NCBI RefSeq assembly: GCF_000220395.1
Contig: NW_004087543.1
Location: forward strand, 1 to 22,225
Direction of reading: 5' to 3'
Length of the DNA stretch: 22,225 bases
From: Ichthyophthirius multifiliis
Taxonomy: Eukaryota; Ciliophora; Oligohymenophorea; Hymenostomatida
Below, piece by piece: positions 13,618 to 22,225 of this stretch. How positions within the stretch are numbered: position 1 is the stretch's first letter; each line of letters opens with the position of its first letter. The position numbers and the translations under genes were made by a program. The notes below the pieces were generated by a model that made no database searches, was not told where the DNA came from, and worked only from the letters and a program-made list of their open reading frames with translations.

Positions 13618-14159
13618 TGAAAATATATTATTTTGATTTGTATAATTACATATTGTTTATTGTAAAGTTTTGATTTTTATGTAATAAGTTAGCTAAATAT
13701 TAATATAATTTCAATAAAATATTAATTATATGAATTCTTTGTTTTCAAGAAAATAAATAAAAAATTATATCTCTTGAAAATTCTAATATTAAAAATTATT
13801 ATTAATAATTTGTTCCTAATTATCTTAATTTTATATAATAATAAAATAAAAATTCATATTAATTAAATATTTAAATAATAATCAAAATATATAATTGATA
13901 TTTTTTTTTTATTTTTTTCCATTTTATTTATAATATAAATGATATATACATTTATTTAAAAATAATAATATAAATCAAATACTTGATATTAATATTTTAT
14001 ATCATAAAAAAAAATTCTAAGTAAATATTATTTAATATCAAAATATGGGAAGATTATATTTTTAAAAAGAGTATTTAAATAATTATTTACTACAAAATAC
14101 AATAAAAAACATTATTTTTTTATTTCAAAAAATACTTAAAAATATTTTTTATTTTTTTT
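13618..14159. other. A/T-rich spacer between convergent genes
   Basis: 3' flanks of deoxyhypusine synthase (+) and RPS16 (-). No coding or structural signal was found. Confidence 0.6.
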
Positions 14160-14649
14160 TCATCTATAAGCTTTTTGCATTTTTGATCTTGCACCTCTAC
14201 CACCACATTTCTTTGCCTCCATTCTTCTTGGGTCAGCTACTAAAAGTGATCTATCATATTGCATTAATTACTCTTTAATTTCTCTTTTAGAGTTTTCATC
14301 TACGAATCTTTTTTTTAATTTATATATAATTTTAATTTATTTGTTGTATTTATTACTTTTAGTGGTAAGCAACAACTCCTTTTGATAATGCTTATCTAAT
14401 AGCATAAATTTGAGAAGTATAACCTGATCCTCTCACTCTAATTCTAATGTCGAGTTTTGCGAATCTCTATGAACCGAGTAAAAGAAGGGGTTCCCAAATT
14501 TTTGATTGTAAAAGTTATGGATTTACCAAATCAACGGGAGATCCGTTTACTTTAAGTAAACCTTTTCCGGGTCTTACTGATGCTACAGCTACTGCATTTT
14601 TTTTTCTGCCGAAAGTTTAAACTAATTAAGGTTTTTATTAGGTGCTCAT
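14160..14649 (-). CDS. 40S ribosomal protein S16 (uS9)
   Basis: Small-subunit ribosomal protein whose C-terminal tail reaches the decoding centre. Exons are 14649-14357 and 14307-14160, split by a 49-nt intron (14356-14308), giving 146 aa, the same length as human RPS16. Seen: [20 protein letters not shown] (10-29), a conserved N-terminal block; [20 protein letters not shown]; and VAYHQK joined by splicing to FVDEN. The C-terminal block [20 protein letters not shown] leads to a tail ending KAYR. The basic C-terminal Tyr-Arg end is conserved in the family. It is divergent from the zinc-finger gene across about 600 nt that includes a T20 run just upstream of the start (14690-14709). Confidence 0.96.
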
Positions 14650-15248
14650 TTTTATTTTTATTTTTAATTTTTGTTTTAATTAATTATAATTTTTTTTTTT
14701 TTTTTTTTTGTCTTAAAATAATTTTTTTTGTTTTTATTATTTTGTACTAAGTTTTTTTTATTTTATATATGTTTTTTTATTTTTTAATTTATTTATTAAA
14801 TCTTTAAATTAAATATAGTTATAGTAAATTTTATTTTTAATAATAAAATTTATTTAATTATGTTTTTAATATGATTTTCTATTTAAAAAAGTTAAAAATT
14901 TAATTAATAATATATATACTTAATTACATTTTAATTATACCAAAAATATAAAAAATAAAAAATAAAAAATTTAAAATAAATTTTTTTTTAGATTACTTTT
15001 TGCAAAAAATAATAATGATGCTTATAATTGAATAATAAAATGGATTTATAGAATGTTTTGTTTTAAATTTTATTATAATTCATTTTTTTTTGGCGGTTTT
15101 TAACGAATTTAAAAAATTTTGAAGATTATAATTATTTATATATTATTTAATGCTTTTTTTCTGAAAAAAAATATATATTTTTTTTTAAAAATTAAATTTT
15201 AAATTTAATTTTTTTTTACAAAACAAAAATAACAAAAAAAAATAAAAA
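14650..15248. other. Divergent upstream region, RPS16 and zinc-finger gene
   Basis: A/T-rich region with a T-run of 20 at 14690-14709 on the RPS16 side and an A-rich leader before the zinc-finger ATG. No ORF was seen. Confidence 0.6.
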
Positions 15249-16297
15249 ATGCAAGATTTTTAATAATAATAATAATTTTTTTAGAAAATAGATTTTTCGA
15301 GAGAATCTCAAATAATCAATAAATTATAACCTAGGCAAATTAATATAAACAATTTAATATATAGCCTTACTATTAATAAGGTACTAAATAAAATAATATA
15401 ATTATTAATAATATTTAAAATATATAAATATTTAAGAGAGAAATATATATATTATAATTAATAATTAAACATAAAAGTTATATTTATTTTTATATATTTC
15501 ATTATTTTATTTTTTTAAATAAAGAATATAAATAGATAGATTAGAATAAAATTATTATTCTTGATGATAATATACCGAATAATTATTAATAATGGAAAAC
15601 AGAATGTAATTAAATTTGTTACTAAATGCAACAAGAGACACGGGAAAATTGCTAATATAATAAAATAAAAATAGAAAATGATAATTAAAAACGGTAAGAA
15701 TTATCAGATCATTAAGAAATTTAAGAATTTTATTTTACAAGTGAAGAAAAAGAAAAAAGAAACATTGAAAAGAATAACGACAATTATATATTTTTTGATT
15801 TACATGATTCAATTGAAGATATAAGAAATAAAGTTAAAAATTTTGTTGAAACAACTACAAAATAAGCCAAAGATAATAAAACAAAAAAGATTGGTAAATC
15901 AAATTTGATTTATTTTACATGTTCAATTTGTGATAAACCATATGAAAAAAAAATCTTTATGCAGCATGTAAGGGAAGTACATGCAAAAGAGTATTTATAA
16001 AATAATCAAAAAGCATAAGAGTGTCCTTTGTGTAATAAAGTTTTGACTTCTAAAAATTATTTGATTAGTCATCTAATTATTTGCAAGGAAAAATTTATTA
16101 AAAAGCAGCATTAATATTAAGAAAAAATTATGTTAAAATAATAACTAATAAAAGAATAAAAATGTATTTAAAATGGAGTTTTAAAGAGTCATTATACTTA
16201 TTTCACTAAATCTCCTGGATTAAATGCTGATGATTTAATTAAATATTAATAGAGTAAAGAGAATATGTAATAATAAGATCACTAATTTTAATAATGA
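15249..16297 (+). CDS. C2H2/C2HC zinc-finger protein
   Basis: Two exons, 15249-15380 and 15536-16297, with a 155-nt intron, giving 297 aa. Exon 1 encodes MQDFQQQQQFFQKIDF and continues to TINK, with five TAA glutamine codons in a row. It follows the same A-rich leader seen at other starts. The acceptor at 15535 (AAATAG) keeps phase 0; 15544 is an alternative that would drop three residues. Seen: zinc finger 1 with C173, C176, H188 and H193 (CSICDKPY ... HVREVH); zinc finger 2 with C207, C210, H223 and C227 (CPLCNK ... HLIIC), a C2HC form. The stretch between them is short and acidic-basic, and the tail (230-297) is Q/K-rich and helical. Role unknown: nucleic-acid binding or protein contact are both possible. 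The region 45-165 is charged with no recognised domain. The zinc-finger exon is certain; the first exon is well supported but inferred. Confidence 0.85.
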
Positions 16298-16463
16298 ATC
16301 TGAATTTTTATATATATAACATTTATTTTATATAAACTTTAAATTTTCAAAATAAAAATCTTTTTTATTTTATTTAAATAAATATATTATAAATATAATT
16401 TAAAAATATATATAAAAAAAAGCAAAAAATTCAATTTATTTATTATAACATTTATACTTCTAT

Positions 16464-17477
16464 ATGGGTAATATAAAATCTGATTAAAATAATAATGAAT
16501 CTTTCGAAAATTAGAAAAATATATAATATATAGAAGATATACACTATGGGAAATGCAAAGTATTTAATATAGAAAATTATCCTTTTAAAATAGCAGGAAT
16601 AAATTTAATAATACCTAGTGATTTTGATAAATAATAGTTATTATAAATTCAAGAAAAATCAGAAAATATTTTATAATTAGAACATGATTGCATTATAAAA
16701 TTAATAAAAATAAAAACTTAAAAAAAATCAGATTTTTGTTCTTCTTTAACTAAAATTACTTTTTTTTATGAATATATAAACTATGATTTATAAAAAGACT
16801 TAGAACTTAGAATATAATAAAATTATATATTTTACGATGAAAGTGAATTATGGCATATTATAGTATCGATTATAGCTGCTTTAGCATACCTTAAGTCTAG
16901 AAAAATGATATGCAATAATATAAGTCCCTTTTATATATTAATAAGTGATGAAGGAAAGGTTAAAATAATTCCGGAATTTCCTTAAAATTTTTAAATTAAT
17001 AATAACTATACATAAATGCTTTTACATGCAAGCAAAAAATGCTATTTATCCCCTATTTTATTAAAGTATTTATAAAAATAAATATAAATTCCTGAATATA
17101 ATAGTAGTAAATGTGATGTTTTTGCACTAGGTATTACAATTTTAGAAGCTAGTTTACTTTTAGAAGATGTAGAAAAACTATTCGATTTAGAAAATTTTTA
17201 AATTAATTAGGATTATTTAAATTAAAAACTAAAATTAGTAAAAGAAAGGTATAGTGATGAGTTATATTAATTTCTCAGAAATATGCTAGAAATTGATGAA
17301 TATAAAAGAGTAGATGTAGAAGTTCTTTTTAATAAAATAGAATAATTATGTTAAAAAGGAGTGTAAATGTCAGATAGAATTTTTACATTATAGATGAATA
17401 ACTATAAGTAAGAAATTTAAATAGAAAAAATAATTACTAAATAAGAAAAAATTTAAAGGAGTTAATGGACATATTGA
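16464..17477 (+). CDS. Small pseudokinase, MGxxxS N-terminus
   Basis: Single exon, 337 aa. It begins MGNIKSDQ, an MGxxxS N-myristoylation-like motif. The glycine loop and beta-3 lysine are not recognisable. Helix-rich text FYEYINYDLQKDLELRIQQN and ELWHIIVSIIAALAYLKS matches the equivalent part of the 6805-8965 protein. The catalytic loop is replaced by MICNNISPFYILI (148-160), with Asn152 at the Asp position. The DFG site reads IPEF (169-172). The C-lobe keeps YLSPILLKYL (APE region) and SKCDVFALGITILE (DVWSLG region), plus a final helix around YKRVDVEVLFNK. There is no Gln-rich tail. A catalytic role is very unlikely; a membrane-attached regulator is inferred. It sits 166 nt after the zinc-finger gene on the same strand. 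The fold call rests on C-lobe motifs and on alignment with its paralogue. Confidence 0.82.
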
Positions 17478-17841
17478 TAATTATATAAAATTTAAATAGT
17501 AAATAATTTAAAAAAATTAATGATATAAACTTTATATTTAATTCAAAGTATAAATAATAAGTTTATATTTGTAAATTTATTCTTAATATTTTTTTATATT
17601 ATTTTTTTAAATTAGTATTTTAATATTAATTACAAATTAAAATAACTATTTTTTAATAATATAAAAAAAATTATAAATTTAAATATATATATATATATAT
17701 ATGTTTAAAAACATTATTTATAATTAATTAAATTTAAAATTTATATTTTAAAATTTATAATTAAATATGAACAAAATTTCATATATATTTTTATTTTTTT
17801 TAATATGTTTTTTTTTATTTATTTATTATAATTTTAATATT
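17478..17841. other. A/T-rich spacer between convergent genes
   Basis: 3' flanks of the small pseudokinase (+) and the unknown basic protein (-). A short TA tract lies near 17684-17702. Nothing else was seen. Confidence 0.6.
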
Positions 17842-18759
17842 TCATTTTCTACCTATCATTATTTTAAATATAGGCGTAGAAATTTTTCTTAAAATTTAAC
17901 TTTTATTATTTTAACTTAAATAATTTTTGAATGTTTAATCGTAAATTTATTCATTTAAATAATATGCATTGTTTACTTAATCTTTTCTAGGTGATATTTT
18001 AGAAAAATCTAAAACTCCTAAATCTTTTTTCGGGTATATTTATTCATAATTAATATTATATTATAAACCACTTTATTTATAACTGAAAAGTTTCATATTA
18101 TCTTATTTAAGATATTTATCAAAAATAATATTTCTAATTTTTTTCATTTTATAACTTTATTAAGGTAAATTAATTTACTCAAATTTTTTTTCACTATAAC
18201 CATTTTATACATTCTAAAGAGGCTTTCTATTTACCATTTTTTCAAATTTAATGTGTCCTTTTATATTTTTTTTAAATAGACCATCACAATCTATTAGTGA
18301 AAGTGAAGAATATGCTTAATTTTTTTGATTTTATTATTTATTTTCTATATATTATGATTAATATTTAAACTTTTAAATTTATTAATTTTATCTATTTTTT
18401 TATCTTTCATCTGGATAAAAAGGGCTTTTATTGAATATTAGATTATATTTAGGATTATATAAACCAAAATTAGAACTTTAATATTTTTAATAATATTTCT
18501 CTCTTGATGTTGCTTTAGAAAAAGGTTAATCTAATTTTGTTTTTTAAGGTGTACTTAGATTTTTATTACTTTTAATATTAAAATTAGTGTTTATCTGTAG
18601 TTAAGTTTAAGGATATCTATGTAGAGATTTACTTTTCCGTTTTTTTTAAGGAAGATTTAATATTTAATTTTTTTCTTGTAATTTTTAATAAATTTAGAGT
18701 GTAAGTCGGCCTGCTTTAGAAAACATTCCTGATATATCATGTTAGTCTTCTATTATCAT
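17842..18759 (-). CDS. Unknown basic Q/N/K-rich protein
   Basis: Uninterrupted 305-aa frame with about 40 in-frame TAA/TAG glutamines and no internal TGA, which is strong evidence that it is coding. It starts at the first ATG (MIIEDQHDISGMFSKAGR) and ends at TGA 17844-17842. The protein is basic and largely disordered. It has islands that look conserved: NFGLYNPKYNLIFNKSPFYP (about 120-139), CDGLFKKNIKGHIKFEKMVN, and LGVLDFSKISPRKD. The YNPKY and xFxKM/DFSK spacing recalls short repeated microtubule- or axoneme-associated motifs in ciliate proteins, but I do not recognise the family. Its start lies about 180 nt from the 3' end of the alveolin-like gene on the same strand. No signal peptide or membrane segment was seen. 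The N-terminal third is lysine-rich with several K/S patches. Confidence 0.8.
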
Positions 18760-18941
18760 TTTAATAAATATATGTATATATATATATATAATTTATTTTT
18801 AATTATAATATTTTATATTAATTTATTTCATAAAGAAAAAATGTTTTATAATTTTTTTTTTATTATTATTTTGTAAATAAAACAGAAAAAATAGTTTTAT
18901 AATAAATTTTTTATTTTTTTTAATATTAATCAATATAAATC

Positions 18942-19764
18942 TCATCTTTAATAATATTATTATCCGTATCCAGGAGTGACATAAGCAGAATTATAAACTC
19001 CTCCATAAACAGCTTATTATCCATCATAAGCGTTCCCATAAGCATAAGCAGCATTACCAACTTATTATCCAATATAACTAGCCTATTATCCTGCTTAATT
19101 ATTCTAATATCCAGCATAACCAGCCTATTATTAAGTATAACCAGCCTATCCAGAATATTTTGCTCCTGTATAAACTGTAGAAATTTATCCTTATTAAGGA
19201 TTATAATTTGGTTATGTAATAGCTCTGCTTGATTCAACAGCATTGTATCTATTAAAAATAATATATATATTTTTCAAAAATTAATTTTTAGAATTTTTTC
19301 TTACTCAACTCTTTATTTATATCTTTACACAGGGACATAATCTACATATGGTTCCTAAATTACATTAGGAATATAACTTACTTAATGTTCAATTGTATAA
19401 TAATCTTATACTAATAAAAAGATTGTAAAAGTTATTAATTATATTATATATTACCTAATCTTTCTTTAGGAACTATTGTTGTACTTACTTATTATTCGTA
19501 ATCGACGACTTTTCTTTAGTATGGGATGTGTTCTAATCTTGATTAGCCTAAAACTGGTTACATTTATTATTTCACAACTCCTGAAGATACTAATTAAGGA
19601 GCAACTACAACTGAAGATTAAACTAATTATGGACTAACTACTTATCCTACTAATTAGGGAACTTATCCTACTAATTAGGGAACTTATCCTACTAATTAGG
19701 AAACTTAGGCAACAGGTGTTAAAGCTACAGTTGATTAAGAAAGAGGAGGGACAAATCTTTACAT
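18942..19764 (-). CDS. Alveolin-like cortical protein with GQ/Y-rich tail
   Basis: Likely component of the subpellicular or epiplasmic skeleton beneath the ciliate alveoli. Exons are 19764-19455, 19410-19305 and 19248-18942; introns are 44 nt (19454-19411) and 56 nt (19304-19249). Length is 240 aa. Seen: an N-terminal V/P/Q part with tandem QLVGQVP heptads (23-43); an alveolin-type core (79-143) with alternating charged and Val/Pro strings EHIPYQRKVVDYEQQV, IVPKERLVQDYYTIEHQV and EPYVDYVPVQRYKQRVEY; and a tail (150-240) of Q, G, Y and A (GYAGY, GQQ, AAYAYGNAY) ending QQYYQR. The core resembles the short EKIVxVP-like repeats that define alveolins, while the tail is prion-like low-complexity sequence. 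Both introns and all phases give one continuous protein. The alveolin call is by motif style, not by search. A 105-codon antisense-frame ORF over exon 3 is a shadow. Confidence 0.85.
19640..19702 (-). repeat. Three tandem 21-bp coding repeats
   Basis: Three near-identical copies of a 21-bp unit (19640-19660, 19661-19681, 19682-19702), encoding QLVGQVP-type heptads in the alveolin-like protein. The copies differ at only one or two bases, suggesting recent slippage or strong homogenisation. The TTAGGG inside each unit is coincidental and not telomeric. Confidence 0.9.
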
Positions 19765-20317
19765 TTTTTTTTTTTTTAAATTAATTAATTTAGAAATTTT
19801 ATTTAAAATAATAAAATAAAACTTATATAAATAAAATTATTTATTTATTTTTTTTTAAAAAAGGAAAAAATAAACCAAAAAAAATGATAATAGAAAATAA
19901 ATTGTTATTGGATAATAATAGTATTATATTTTTAATTTTTTTTTTTTTTAAAATAAATAAATATAATTTATATAATATTTAAGCGAATTTCTATATTTGA
20001 TTTCTTTCTAATTAAAAATTATAGGAAATATAATAAAAAAATAATTTTATTAATTTAATAAAATAAAACTGTTTATTCATAAATTTTATTACAAATGTAA
20101 AAAAAATAATAATAAAATTTAATTTTTTTTTTTTTTTTAAAAAAAAAATAAAAAATTAATATAAAATTGTTATTGTATGCTATACAAAAAATTTATTTAT
20201 CTAAAAATAAAACTGAAAAATCGAAATATACATTTGATAAAATAAAAATTTCAATAAGTATATATTTTTATTTATATTTTTAATTTATTTAATTGTTTTA
20301 ATCGATTTTTTTTTTTC
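19765..20317. other. A/T-rich spacer
   Basis: Upstream region of the alveolin-like gene with several T and A homopolymers (for example near 20122-20146). No coding signal was seen. Confidence 0.55.
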
Positions 20318-20833
20318 TCATAAAAATATAATTTGAAAGTTCGAAATTCTCTATATTATTTAATAATAATTATTTTTAACTATTAAATTTATAAACTTCT
20401 CTATTTTTTCTTATAGATTATAAATTAGATTAATTAAGTTTTTTATCAACAAAAATATATTATTAAACAAAAACATATTATCAACTTCGGATAGATCTTT
20501 ATCATTTCTAGTTATTCCGTTTTCATGAATTATGCATTTGAATTTAATAGTAACATTTAAATCGGTATTATCAAATATTTTAATTAATCATTTTACATAA
20601 ATTATTAGATAGTTAAATTGAAAGAAATAATTTTTGTTTTATTCACTTATATCAAAATATTCAAATAAACCTATTCTAAAGTTTATATTTTAATATTATT
20701 AGGGATTAACTCGCCCAAATTAATTGAAGAAAGATAATTGCTTATAGAAATGATATTTAGAAATTTATTTAGAATTTTAATAATCAATTGAATTTATTGC
20801 GTCAATAAATTTAATTTGATTTAACTAAATCAT
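20318..20833 (-). pseudogene. Possible gene with one in-frame TGA
   Basis: A frame with raised G+C relative to its flanks and protein-like composition runs from ATG 20833-20831 to TGA 20320-20318, broken by one TGA at 20590-20588. Before the break: MIQLNQIKFIDAINSIDYQN, later FFNQFGRVNPQQYQNINF and IGLFEYFDIS. After the break, in the same frame: IFDNTDLNVTIKFKCIIHEN, then GITRNDKDLSEVD, and a hydrophobic helix-like end. The frame also stays open upstream of the ATG to about 20890, so a 5' exon is possible. No GT..AG intron that removes the TGA without losing the conserved-looking text was found. Possibilities are a recently disabled gene, a sequencing error (TGG to TGA), or recoding. Function is not recognised. 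The final 40 codons are A/T-rich and may not be coding. Confidence 0.45.
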
Positions 20834-21865
20834 ATTTTACTATGGAGTTATTATATGTTTGATTGAAGTAAAGCTATTTATTTATTCCTTAAATAAATAA
20901 TTATTAATTTAAATATTATTTTTATTTTAATTTTTTATAAAATATAAAAGCCATATTTTTCTTCGGTTTAATTTTTTTAAATTTGGTTCTTTATTTTTTT
21001 ATAAATATTTATTTTATTTTATTTATTTTTTCAATAATTTATTTAATATTAAATATATAAAAAATCATGTTTAAATATAAAAAAAATATTTATATAATTT
21101 TTAATTAGTGATAATGATAAAATTAATTTTATATCTTTTTTATTTAATTAATATTTGTTAAAGAAGTTTTTTTATCGTTTTTTTTTTTTTTTTTGGGCTT
21201 TTAATTTATATTATTGTTTTAAATAAATAAAAAATAGTAAATTATTTTTTACAAAAAAATGAAAAGAAATATATTTTAACCCTAAAATATATGTTTTAAA
21301 TTTGTCAAAAATTAAATACAAATAGTGTAAAAAAATTTGATTTGATAAATTAATTATTTATTTTTAAATAAAATATAAGTCGAATTTTAATAATTTATTT
21401 TAAAAAATATAATTTAATTTCTATAAAATTTTTAAACTATAAAAATAAAAACTAAAATAAATTAAAAATTATTATTTATATTTTAAAATCTTAAAAAATA
21501 CTTATCCCATTTTTGATTTTAATTATAAAAATAAAATATTTGCGATTATCTAAAAATAAATATATTATTATAATTATATTAAATTAATAATATAAAATAT
21601 AATTAATTTTATATTTAAATATATGAACTTTAAAATATAAAAACGTTAAAATTTTTTTAAATGAGAAATAAATTTGTTATGAAGTTATTTTTTAAGATTT
21701 AAATAAATAACTTTATGATTTATTTTTTTAATAAACGATTTAAAATTTAATACAAAAAACTTTTTTTAAAACTAAAATATTAAAGAATTGACTTTTAGTA
21801 TATTTGTTAAGTTATATTTTACATGATTTTTTTTGAGTGTATTTTTAATAATTAATGGAAAATAA
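20834..21865. other. A/T-rich region without genes
   Basis: Very A/T-rich with several T-runs, such as the one near 21180-21195. No supportable ORF, RNA gene or repeat family was seen. Confidence 0.6.
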
Positions 21866-22161
21866 ATGAATCTTCTTAATCTATATAATACTTTAGATTT
21901 TTCTATAGGAATTTTAATTAAAGAAAATATAGATAATATAAGTAGAATATTTATTTAATAACACGTTTGTTAAATAAGAAGAAAAATATAGATTTATAAT
22001 TAATCTGATATTCTAAAAGAATAAAAGATTATTTATTTAAGGGAAATAAATATATTAACTTTTTTAAGTAATAAGATATGTAAATAATATATATAAATTT
22101 TTTATATTCTATATAAGTATCAAAATATTTAAAAATTAATATGGATAATAAGTATTATTTT

Positions 22162-22164
<3 letters not shown>
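21866..22164 (+). CDS. Weak ORF at right edge
   Basis: A frame from ATG 21866 (MNLLNLYNTLDFSIGILIKE) stays open with TAA/TAG as Gln until it enters the (TA)n tract at about 22165. Middle text such as RIFIQQHVCQIRRKIQIYNQ and DILKEQKIIYLREINIL is moderately protein-like, and G+C is slightly raised over the flanks. No family is recognised. In such A/T-rich DNA a 100-codon open frame can occur by chance, so this is tentative; it could be the first exon of a gene lying outside the window. Confidence 0.25.

Positions 22165-22197
<33 letters not shown>
22165..22197. repeat. (TA)n simple repeat near window end
   Basis: Alternating AT tract followed by an undetermined base (n) at 22202, which suggests that a sequence or assembly gap lies near this end. 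Confidence 0.85.
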
Positions 22198-22201
<4 letters not shown>

Positions 22202-22225
22202 NATACAAATAAAGAAAACAAAAAA

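Noticed and set aside
15297-15385. Possible structured RNA with small hairpins (GAGA..TCTC and CCTTA..TAAGG)
   Set aside because: The segment reads as exon 1 of the zinc-finger gene under the ciliate code and ends at a fitting splice donor; it matches no known snRNA or telomerase RNA template.
18926-19243. 105-aa minus-strand ORF with repeated L/I/D/N text
   Set aside because: It is another frame of exon 3 of the alveolin-like gene; the repeats reflect GGATAATAA-type codons of the GQQ tail.
19640-19702. TTAGGG-containing repeats as telomeric sequence
   Set aside because: The period is 21 bp, in frame with the protein, and inside an exon. Oligohymenophorean telomeres are GGGGTT-type, and no such array is present in the window.

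Overview
The window is macronuclear-type DNA of an oligohymenophorean ciliate. All convincing genes read TAA and TAG as glutamine and end only at TGA. Introns are short GT..AG and mostly 43-90 nt. Intergenic DNA is extremely A/T-rich with (TA)n tracts. The very high A+T content and the ciliate-type histone H3 (MTKD, C-terminal RGERF) suggest a Tetrahymena relative; Ichthyophthirius multifiliis is a plausible guess, but no search could be run.

Layout: 1-2359 has no supportable gene. EF-1 beta (+) lies at 2360-3072 and tRNA-Leu(UAG) (+) at 3394-3473. Two kinase-like genes follow in tandem on the minus strand: a kinase-fold/degenerate EF-hand fusion (3768-6279) and a pseudokinase with a long Gln-rich tail (6805-8965). 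An intron-bearing H3.3-like histone H3 variant (+) is at 9665-10158. A minus-strand coiled-coil locus with a broken frame spans about 10783-12479. It is divergent from deoxyhypusine synthase (+, 12538-13617). Ribosomal protein uS9/RPS16 (-, 14160-14649) is divergent from a two-exon zinc-finger gene (+, 15249-16297). A second pseudokinase (+, 16464-17477), an unknown basic protein (-, 17842-18759) and an alveolin-like cortical protein with two introns (-, 18942-19764) come next. The right end holds a possible gene interrupted by one TGA (-, 20318-20833) and a weak ORF running toward the window edge (+, from 21866).

Several genes serve translation: EF-1 beta, RPS16, tRNA-Leu, and deoxyhypusine synthase, which modifies eIF5A. 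The most unusual content is three kinase-like genes that all carry Asn where the catalytic Asp of HRD should be. Two of them are recognisable paralogues. Both begin with an MGxxxS N-myristoylation-like motif and have lost DFG as well, so they look like a ciliate family of membrane-attached pseudokinases. The alveolin-like gene adds a cortical-skeleton component. Gene models were read by eye; exon joins rest on GT..AG borders, reading phase and protein continuity.
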